8,495 nt of DNA. Origin: Clostridia bacterium. GTDB taxonomy: Bacteria > Bacillota > Clostridia > Saccharofermentanales > UBA5734. Below are positions 1 to 6,083 of the stretch, in pieces. The translations under genes were made by a program, and so were the position numbers. The stretch spans positions 1 to 8,495 of the forward strand of contig RZZF01000065.1 of the NCBI GenBank assembly GCA_009929975.1, given 5' to 3'. Each line of letters starts with the position of its first letter. Position 1 is the first letter of the stretch. Under the pieces are notes generated by a model. That model did not search any database and was not told the origin of the DNA. It saw only the letters and a list, made by a program, of their open reading frames with translations.

Positions 1-483
1 GTCACGCAGCTTGTCAATGGCCTGCATCGCGGTATTCATCGCGGTATCATACCCGATGGTGTAGTCGGAACAGGCGATGTCATTATCGATGGTCGCCGGA
101 ATACCAATGACCGGAAAGCCCTGGCGGGCAAGATCCCGGGCACCGCGGAAGGTTCCGTCGCCGCCAACGGTGACGATCACATCGAGATTGAAGATCTTGG
201 CCATTTCAATACCCTTGGCGACACCTTCCGGGCTGTTGAAGGTCGCGCTGCGGGCTGTCATCAGAAATGTTCCGCCGCGCTGCAGCTTGTCCGAGACCTG
301 TCGATTGGACAGTTCATCGATATCACCGCGCCACAGGCCGTGAAATCCACGCCGGATACCGAAAGGCTGATAGCCAAAGTAGCTGGCTGTCCGGACGACC
401 GACCGGACGGCCGCGTTCATACCCGGCGCATCACCGCCACTCGTCAATATACCGATATTACGGATCTTTTTCTCTGTTTCCAT
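1..483 (-). CDS. pfkA: 6-phosphofructokinase, ATP-dependent (N-terminal 161 residues, cut by window edge)
   Basis: Phosphorylates fructose-6-phosphate to fructose-1,6-bisphosphate in the cytoplasm, the committed step of glycolysis. Only the first 161 codons are here; family members are about 320 residues, so about half lies beyond position 1. Visible motifs are the nucleotide-binding TSGGDAPGMNAAVR (residues 14-27), RGGTFLMTAR (69-78), GGDGT (107-111) and GIPATIDND (127-135), which contains the expected catalytic base Asp133, then YTIGYDTAMNT (141-151). Gly110 in GGDGT is the usual mark of ATP use; pyrophosphate-dependent enzymes normally carry Asp there. The residue before TIDND is Ala130, where the classical ATP enzymes have Gly and the PPi enzymes Lys. 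ATG at 483 is supported by GAGGAG at 491-496, 7 bases upstream. The gene lies 83 bases after dnaE and has its own promoter candidate, although read-through from dnaE is possible. Confidence 0.97.
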   Translation of the reverse strand, partial: METEKKIRNIGILTSGGDAPGMNAAVRSVVRTASYFGYQPFGIRRGFHGLWRGDIDELSNRQVSDKLQRGGTFLMTARSATFNSPEGVAKGIEMAKIFNLDVIVTVGGDGTFRGARDLARQGFPVIGIPATIDNDIACSDYTIGYDTAMNTAMQAIDKLRD

Positions 484-525
484 GCGCGCTCTCCTCATCT
501 GATTGCTGTGCTTCTGTTCTTTTTC

Positions 526-554
526 ATTATATCGTCCGATGGACGTCTTTCCAA
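526..554 (-). promoter_or_regulatory. sigma-A-type promoter for pfkA
   Basis: On the minus strand, TTGGAA (549-554, 4 of 6 consensus bases) is followed after exactly 17 bases by a perfect TATAAT (526-531). Transcription should start near 519, giving a leader of about 36 bases before the pfkA ATG at 483. It sits in the 83-base gap after the dnaE stop codon, so pfkA can be expressed independently of dnaE. The spacing and perfect -10 are seen directly; activity is inferred. Confidence 0.72.
533..545. repeat. 5-bp inverted repeat inside the pfkA promoter spacer
   Basis: CGTCC and GGACG flank a 3-base centre (GAT on the plus strand). The repeat lies wholly between the -35 and -10 hexamers of the pfkA promoter and is almost centred in the 17-base spacer. 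It could be a regulator site or a chance match. It is not followed by a T-run on either strand, so it is not a rho-independent terminator for dnaE. Confidence 0.4.
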
Positions 555-566
555 TCACCGGCAGTC

Positions 567-3500
567 TCAGCGGATGGCCAGATTCTCCAGACCGAACCGG
601 CCGGCCAGAATCGCCAGAACCTCATCACTGCATTCCACCCAGCAGGCGCGGGGCAGTGTTTTCTGTTCATTTGTCTCAGCGAAGTAAACATGAACCGGCG
701 TCTCACCTCTGAAGTATCTGAGCAAGGCCAGCAGCCGCTGATACGCGGGACTGTCTGTGGTCCCGTCGAAACGAACCCAGACGGCCGGGTGCCCGGCAAG
801 ATCAGGTTCAGGCTGCGCAGACGGCCTGTCGGTCCGTTCGATACGTTCCGGCTGGTGTCGCGGTCTGTTGAATGGTTTCTGATCCTGCGTCGGCACAGGA
901 TCAGCGCGGCGGTGATGGTTGTTCCCGAAGGAACGGAATGACGCCGGCAGCTGGCTGGCAGCGGGTTCCAGCGGAGCCAGGTCCTCTGCCACCAGTTTTG
1001 GTTCTTCATCCTCACGCAGGCTCAGTCGTCCGGCGATCAGCAAAACCTGCCCCGGCTGGAGCCTTTCGTTATGTTGGGCCAGTGTTCTGGGGAAGATAAT
1101 GGTCTCAAACACTCCGTACAGATCCTCGATCGTGATGAACGCCATCATATCCTGGCTTCGCGTGATCTTGTTCTTTCTCTGATTGACAATGCCGGCCATG
1201 ATCACCCGGTCCCCGTCACTGACGGCCGGCGGTGCGGTCAGATTGTCATTCTCATCAGCTGCCTGGACGGTCCGAAACGCCGTACTGTCAAGCGTTGTCA
1301 GGCGCTTGATCGCGTCATCATAAGCATCCAGGGGATGCCCGCTGATATAGAGGCCGAGCATTTCCTTTTCCATGGCCAGCCGTTCATTCTGATCGAATTC
1401 GGGGATATCCGGATAATCCGGTTCGGCTTCCATCGACTGGCTTTCACCGCCCATCTCGAACAGGGAGAGCTGGCCTTCCATCCGCTGGCGCCTGGCTGAT
1501 ACTAGCTGATTCGTAAACGGTTCGAGAACCGCGATCATCTGTGAACGCGGGACCGCGAAGCAATCAAGCGCTGAAGCCCTGATCAGGCTCTCGATCATCT
1601 TCCGGCTGATGTCATAGGTGCTGAGACGGCGCAGCAGATCGCCGTATCCGGAATACAGGCCATGTTCCTGCCGGTCCGTGATCAGTTGGCGGATCGCCGA
1701 TCCGCCGACATTTTTTACAGCAGCCAGCGCGAAACGGATCGCTCCGTTCTCCGTCGAGAAACGGGTCTCGCTCCGGTTGATATCCGGCGGCAGTACATCA
1801 ATTCCCATCTTGCGGCTGGCCCTGACATATTGCGCGGCCTGACTGAGACTGCCAAGATAACTGTTGAGCATCGCCGCCATGAATTCGACCGGATAATGAA
1901 ATTTGAGCCAGGCGGTGTGGTAGGCCACCAGAGCATAGGCTGCCGCATGACTCTTATTGAAGGCATAGCCGGCAAACGCCATCACATCCTCGAAGACTTT
2001 TTCCGCGATATCGAGGCTGACACCGCGGGCGATGGCCCCGGGTACGGCATTCCCCTTTTCATCACTGCCGCCATGCAGGAACAGATTCTTGTAGCGGGCC
2101 AGTTCCGCAGGCTTTTTCTTGGACATGGCACGGCGGACATTATCTGACTGCGCCAGAGAAAAACCAGCCAGGTCACGCACGATCTGCATGACCTGCTCCT
2201 GGTAGACGATGCAGCCATAGGTCACATTGAGAATCGGTTCGAGGAGCGGATGATCGTAGCGGATCAGGGACGGATCGTGCTTCGCCGCGACATAACGCGG
2301 GATCTGATCCATCGGGCCGGGGCGATACAGCGAGATGCCGGCGATGATATCTTCCAGATTTTCCGGCTGCAGTTCCTTCATAAAACTCGTCATCCCGGCG
2401 CTTTCAAGCTGGAAAACCGCATCGGTCCGTCCTTCACCGATCATATGATAGACATCTGTGTCGTCGAGGGGGATCAGGTCAATCTCAAGCGTGATCCCGT
2501 GGTTGTTGCGGACCATATCAATCGTATCGCGCAGGACCGTCAGCGTCCGCAGTCCGAGGAAATCAAATTTCAGCAGACCAACCAGTTCAATGTTGCTCTT
2601 CGCGAACTGGACGACGATCGCGTCATCATTACGCGACAAGGGAGCCAGATCCGTCAGCGGCTGGCCGGCGATCACCACACCGGCGGCATGAGTCGAGGCA
2701 TGGCGGGGCATGCCTTCGAACTTCATGGCCAGATCGAGCACCTCACGTGTCTGCTCATTCTGTTCATAGGCCTGGCTCAGATCCTGAACGGTGTCCAGCG
2801 CCTTCTGCAGCGTCATACCCAGTGTGCCCGGAATCATTTTAGCGATCCGGTCGGTTTCCGCATACGGGACATCCAGCGCACGGGCGACATCCCGGATGCA
2901 GGCCCTGGCCGCGAGTGTCCCGAAGGTGATCACCTGGGCCACGTGGTCCTGGCCATACTTTTCCGTCACATAACGGATGACTTCGCCGCGGCGCTCATAG
3001 CAGAAATCAATATCAAAATCTGGCATACTGACACGATCGGCATTGAGAAAACGTTCGAAAATAAGACCATAGCGCAGCGGATCGATATTCGTGATCTCAA
3101 GGCAGTAGGCAGCCAGTGAACCGGCGCCGGAACCGCGTCCGGGACCCACCATGATCTGCTCCTGATGCGCGAAACGGATAAAATCACAAACAATCAAAAA
3201 GTAGTCGGTAAATCCCATCTGGTCGATAACAGACAATTCCCGCTCCAACCGTGCCTCATACTCCTCACGCGGCAGGCGCTCCGCTCCATGTTCAGGCAGC
3301 GCGAGCCGCCGGTCCAGTCCTTCCAGACAGAGCTGGCGCAGATAATCTGTGTGGCTCATCGCGTCCGGAACCTGAAAGGCCGGCAGATGAATCTGGTTGA
3401 AATCGAACTCAACTTGACAGCGGCTGGCGATCCGGGCTGTGTTCTCGATCGCTTCCGGAACCGCAGCAAAAGCTTCGGCCATTTCCTCAGGTGATTTCAG

Positions 3501-4238
3501 GTAGAAGGCGTCGCTGTTCATCCGCATACGGTCTTCATCATTGACCCGGTGGCCGGTCTGCATGCACAGCAGCACATCATGGGCACGGGCGTCTTCCTGA
3601 CGCAGGTAGTGGCAGTCATTGGTCGCGACCAGCGGAATGCCGGTCTCACGGCTGATGCGGATCAAGGCGCTGTTGACCAGGTTCTGCTCAGGCAGACCAT
3701 TGCTTTGCAGTTCCAGATAAAAATGATCCGGACCCATCATCGCCTGCATGCTGAGCGCCAGTTCCCTGGCACGATCAAAATCCTGCTCGATGATCGCCTG
3801 GGGGATTTCACCGCCGAGACAGGCTGACAGCGCGATCAGGCCGGCCGCATGCCTGGCAAGAAGATCACGATCGATGCGCGGCCGGTAATAGAACCCCTCT
3901 GTGAAGCCGGCCGAAACAAGTTTCATCAGATTGCGGTAGCCTTCATTCGTCTCCGCCAGCAGGATCAGGTGAGCCGGCTCATTGTCAATGCCGGACTCCT
4001 TGTCCAGCAGGCCGCGCGGAGCGACATAGACCTCACAGCCGATGATCGGCTTGAGTCCCTTCGCGCGCATCGCGTTATAGAAATCAAGAATTCCGAACAG
4101 CACGCCATGATCGGTGATCGCACAGCTTTTCATGCCCAGTTCGATCAGGCGGTCCGGCAGTTCACGCAGGCGGATCGCGCCATCCAGCAGGCTGTACTCT
4201 GTGTGCAGATGCAGATGGGTGAACGTCTCGATCTTCAT
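567..4238 (-). CDS. dnaE: DNA polymerase III alpha subunit (DnaE)
   Basis: C-family replicative DNA polymerase of 1223 residues. Domains in order: PHP domain (about 1-280) with metal-ligand-type residues His10, His12, Asp19, His44, Glu69, His90, Cys140, Asp208 and His210; palm/finger region with GPGRGSGAGS (365-374), the catalytic Asp407 and Asp409 in MPDFDIDF (405-412), and Asp559 in KFDFLGLRTLT; a helix-hairpin-helix-like stretch about 834-890; a consensus beta-clamp-binding pentapeptide QLSLF (923-927); an OB fold about 1008-1090; a proline- and arginine-rich linker about 1095-1150; and a conserved-looking C-terminal domain (1153-1223). ATG at 4238 lies five codons before the PHP core, so the start is secure. 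Its ATG overlaps the pgcA stop as ATGA, and the nearest purine-rich SD-like stretch (GAGG) is 13 bases away, so translation is probably coupled to pgcA. PolC-containing Firmicutes usually carry a second replicative polymerase; this window cannot show whether PolC is also present. Confidence 0.98.
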   Translation of the reverse strand: MKIETFTHLHLHTEYSLLDGAIRLRELPDRLIELGMKSCAITDHGVLFGILDFYNAMRAKGLKPIIGCEVYVAPRGLLDKESGIDNEPAHLILLAETNEGYRNLMKLVSAGFTEGFYYRPRIDRDLLARHAAGLIALSACLGGEIPQAIIEQDFDRARELALSMQAMMGPDHFYLELQSNGLPEQNLVNSALIRISRETGIPLVATNDCHYLRQEDARAHDVLLCMQTGHRVNDEDRMRMNSDAFYLKSPEEMAEAFAAVPEAIENTARIASRCQVEFDFNQIHLPAFQVPDAMSHTDYLRQLCLEGLDRRLALPEHGAERLPREEYEARLERELSVIDQMGFTDYFLIVCDFIRFAHQEQIMVGPGRGSGAGSLAAYCLEITNIDPLRYGLIFERFLNADRVSMPDFDIDFCYERRGEVIRYVTEKYGQDHVAQVITFGTLAARACIRDVARALDVPYAETDRIAKMIPGTLGMTLQKALDTVQDLSQAYEQNEQTREVLDLAMKFEGMPRHASTHAAGVVIAGQPLTDLAPLSRNDDAIVVQFAKSNIELVGLLKFDFLGLRTLTVLRDTIDMVRNNHGITLEIDLIPLDDTDVYHMIGEGRTDAVFQLESAGMTSFMKELQPENLEDIIAGISLYRPGPMDQIPRYVAAKHDPSLIRYDHPLLEPILNVTYGCIVYQEQVMQIVRDLAGFSLAQSDNVRRAMSKKKPAELARYKNLFLHGGSDEKGNAVPGAIARGVSLDIAEKVFEDVMAFAGYAFNKSHAAAYALVAYHTAWLKFHYPVEFMAAMLNSYLGSLSQAAQYVRASRKMGIDVLPPDINRSETRFSTENGAIRFALAAVKNVGGSAIRQLITDRQEHGLYSGYGDLLRRLSTYDISRKMIESLIRASALDCFAVPRSQMIAVLEPFTNQLVSARRQRMEGQLSLFEMGGESQSMEAEPDYPDIPEFDQNERLAMEKEMLGLYISGHPLDAYDDAIKRLTTLDSTAFRTVQAADENDNLTAPPAVSDGDRVIMAGIVNQRKNKITRSQDMMAFITIEDLYGVFETIIFPRTLAQHNERLQPGQVLLIAGRLSLREDEEPKLVAEDLAPLEPAASQLPASFRSFGNNHHRRADPVPTQDQKPFNRPRHQPERIERTDRPSAQPEPDLAGHPAVWVRFDGTTDSPAYQRLLALLRYFRGETPVHVYFAETNEQKTLPRACWVECSDEVLAILAGRFGLENLAIR
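4235..4238 (-). promoter_or_regulatory. ATGA stop/start overlap coupling pgcA and dnaE
   Basis: The dnaE ATG (4236-4238) and the pgcA TGA (4235-4237) share bases as ATGA on the minus strand. No well-placed Shine-Dalgarno sequence precedes the dnaE start; the closest candidate is GAGG, 13 bases away. Re-initiation by ribosomes finishing pgcA is the likely route. The overlap is seen directly; coupling is inferred from it. Confidence 0.8.
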
Positions 4239-5977
4239 GATGACAGGGCCGCCTCGATCATCTGCTGAACCCGGGTGCCGATCGCGTCGAGATCACGCTG
4301 TGCCTCTTCACTGGTCTCCCGGCAGACACCGGTGTAGATTTTGATTTTCGGTTCGGTTCCGGATGGACGGACACAGAACCAGTCCTGGTCATTCAACTCA
4401 TACAGCAGCACATCAGACGGCGGCAGCGTCAGCGCGGACGACTGCCCGGTCATCAGGTCCAGCCGTTCGCCGTTGTGATAATCAAGGACAGCCGTCACCG
4501 GAAGCCCGACGGGATGTTCCTGCTTGCGTGACCGCAGCATTGACATGCCCTGTTGAATGCGCTCCACGCCCGATTTGCCATCCAGGGTCAGCGAGATCGT
4601 CTTCTCAGCGGCATAGCCGTAAGTCTGGTACAGTGTCTCCAGACGGTCGTGCAGCGTCTGTCCCTGATCGCGCGCGACGGCCGCCATTTCAGCGATCAGC
4701 AGGCAGGTCACAACCGCGTCTTTGTCCCGGACTTCGGTGCCGGCCAGAAAGCCGAAGCTTTCTTCAAAACCGAACAGAAAATGACCGCTGCCATCTTCGT
4801 CCAGATGCTGGATCAGCTCAGCGATATATTTGAATCCGGTGAGCACTTCATAAAGATCAATCTGATACTCGGCCGCGATTCGGCGGGTCAGGCGCGTGGA
4901 AACAATGGTCGTCACCGCGAAGGAGCCTGGCAGCAGGGACTTATCACGACGCTTTGCCTGCAGGATATACTCAAGCAGCAGCAGGCCGATCTGATTGCCT
5001 GTGAGAACCTGATAATGGCCGTCGCGGGTCCGGACCGCCAGTCCGGTCCGATCAGCGTCCGGGTCAGTCGCGATGACCAGGTCTGCCGACTCGGTTTCGG
5101 CCAGGCGTATCGCCATACTCAGTGCTTCGCGTTCTTCCGGATTGGGACTGGCGACGGTCGGAAAATCAGGATGCGGTTCAGCCTGCTCCGGCACGGTCAG
5201 GACCGCCTTGAATCCGGCAGCGGCAAGGATTGCGGGAACCGGACGGCTGCCGGATCCGTGCAGCGGTGTATAGACGATTTTCATGTCAGCGTTGCGGGTG
5301 ATCGCGTCCGGACTGATACGCAGGCCGAGCAGCATGGTCTGATAAGCCAGGTCAAGATCCTCGCCAATATCAATCAACAGACCTTCTTCCCGTGCCTGGT
5401 CTGCCGAAGGCCACTCCAGGCGGCCCGGCAGCGTAATGCTCTGCATCAGGCGGCTGACTTCACCGGCCGCGTCAGGCGGCAGCTGGCCGCCATCCGCACC
5501 ATAGGCCTTGAATCCGTTGTAGGCGGCAGGATTATGGCTGGCAGTGATCATGATACCGCCGGCGGCTTTGTAGTGCCGAATCGCGAATGAGAGCATCGGC
5601 ACCGGCCGAAGCTGGTCCGAAAGATAAACCCTGATTCCCATACGGCAGGCGATCAGCGCGGTCTGTAGCGCGAACTCAGCGGAGCGGTGGCGGGAATCAT
5701 AGGATACGACCAGGCCGCTGCTGCAGGCGTTCTCTCCCTGCAGCGAGATGTAGCGGGCAAATCCGGCGGCCGCGCGGGCAACGGTGTACGCATTCATCCG
5801 GTTGCTGCCGGCGCCGAGAATACCCCGCAGGCCGGCTGTCCCGAACTGCAGGTCGGTATAGAAACTATCTTCAATCAGATCCGGCTGATTCGCCATCTGT
5901 TCCAGTTCAAGACGGGTTGCCGCGTCAAGAGCCGGATCATGGTACCAGCGGTCAAACTGCTCGCGCGCATAGGACAT
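4235..5977 (-). CDS. pgcA: alpha-phosphoglucomutase / phosphohexomutase
   Basis: Interconverts glucose-1-phosphate and glucose-6-phosphate through a phosphoserine enzyme, linking glycolysis to glycogen and cell-envelope sugar-nucleotide synthesis. The 580-residue length matches Bacillus-type PgcA. Visible motifs are FGTAGLRG (45-52), the active-site loop TASHNP with phospho-acceptor Ser147, the Mg-binding DPDADR (305-310), the sugar-binding loop GFEESFG (403-409) and the phosphate-binding RPSGTEPK (537-544). All four functional loops are intact. The start at 5977 is set by an excellent AAGGGGAGG (5985-5993) with a 7-base spacer. The gene has its own extended -10 promoter, follows uvrB after 106 bases and overlaps dnaE by 4 bases. 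Activity on mannose or glucosamine phosphates cannot be excluded, because substrate choice in this superfamily is not reliably read from motifs; length and loop sequences favour glucose phosphates. Confidence 0.95.
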   Translation of the reverse strand: MSYAREQFDRWYHDPALDAATRLELEQMANQPDLIEDSFYTDLQFGTAGLRGILGAGSNRMNAYTVARAAAGFARYISLQGENACSSGLVVSYDSRHRSAEFALQTALIACRMGIRVYLSDQLRPVPMLSFAIRHYKAAGGIMITASHNPAAYNGFKAYGADGGQLPPDAAGEVSRLMQSITLPGRLEWPSADQAREEGLLIDIGEDLDLAYQTMLLGLRISPDAITRNADMKIVYTPLHGSGSRPVPAILAAAGFKAVLTVPEQAEPHPDFPTVASPNPEEREALSMAIRLAETESADLVIATDPDADRTGLAVRTRDGHYQVLTGNQIGLLLLEYILQAKRRDKSLLPGSFAVTTIVSTRLTRRIAAEYQIDLYEVLTGFKYIAELIQHLDEDGSGHFLFGFEESFGFLAGTEVRDKDAVVTCLLIAEMAAVARDQGQTLHDRLETLYQTYGYAAEKTISLTLDGKSGVERIQQGMSMLRSRKQEHPVGLPVTAVLDYHNGERLDLMTGQSSALTLPPSDVLLYELNDQDWFCVRPSGTEPKIKIYTGVCRETSEEAQRDLDAIGTRVQQMIEAALSS

Positions 5978-5992
5978 GATGAGACCTCCCCT

Positions 5993-6022
5993 TGAACATC
6001 GGTACGGACGTACTGATATTCA
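5993..6022 (-). promoter_or_regulatory. 30-bp palindrome / leader hairpin before pgcA
   Basis: Two 14-base arms flank a 2-base centre at 6007-6008. Twelve of 14 arm positions are perfectly complementary, including the inner GTACG/CGTAC and the outer TGAA/TTCA. In the minus-strand RNA one of the two mismatches becomes a U-G wobble, so the hairpin has a single A/C mismatch. It starts about 10 bases after the predicted transcription start and ends touching the AAGGGGAGG ribosome binding site. No U-run follows, so it is not an ordinary terminator. It may be a repressor operator, a 5' mRNA-stabilising hairpin, or a translational control element for pgcA and the coupled dnaE. Confidence 0.65.
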
Positions 6023-6038
6023 CACTTAATCTGGATTC

Positions 6039-6047
6039 AGTATAACA
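6039..6047 (-). promoter_or_regulatory. extended -10 promoter for pgcA-dnaE
   Basis: On the minus strand TGTTATACT combines a TATACT -10 hexamer (6039-6044) with the TGn extension. No good -35 is seen at 16-18 bases (CTACCG at 17), which fits an extended -10 promoter. Transcription would start near 6032, leaving a leader of about 55 bases that contains the 5993-6022 palindrome. Confidence 0.6.
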
Positions 6048-6076
6048 AAAAACAGGCACAGCGGTAGGCTGAACTG
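6047..6076 (-). terminator. weak rho-independent terminator candidate after uvrB
   Basis: Downstream of the uvrB stop, the minus strand can fold CAG..CAGC / GCTG..CTG around a CTACC loop (7 pairs with a small internal loop), followed directly by six T's (6047-6052). The stem is weak. The T-run runs into the extended -10 element of the pgcA promoter. Confidence 0.35.
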
Positions 6077-6083
6077 CAGGTTT

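Noticed and set aside
267..941. Plus-strand open frames across the pfkA N-terminus and dnaE C-terminus
   Set aside because: They span two genes and the pfkA promoter on the other strand, and give low-complexity R/S/P-rich translations typical of shadow frames.
2250..3119. 289-codon open frame on the plus strand opposite dnaE
   Set aside because: It is antisense to the polymerase core of dnaE, where the protein sequence is clearly under selection, and has no family signature of its own.
4553..5590. 345-codon open frame on the plus strand opposite pgcA
   Set aside because: It lies fully inside pgcA, whose four catalytic loops are all intact. The translation shows no recognisable domain and there is no promoter or ribosome site of note. 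Long antisense frames are expected with this GC content and codon preference.
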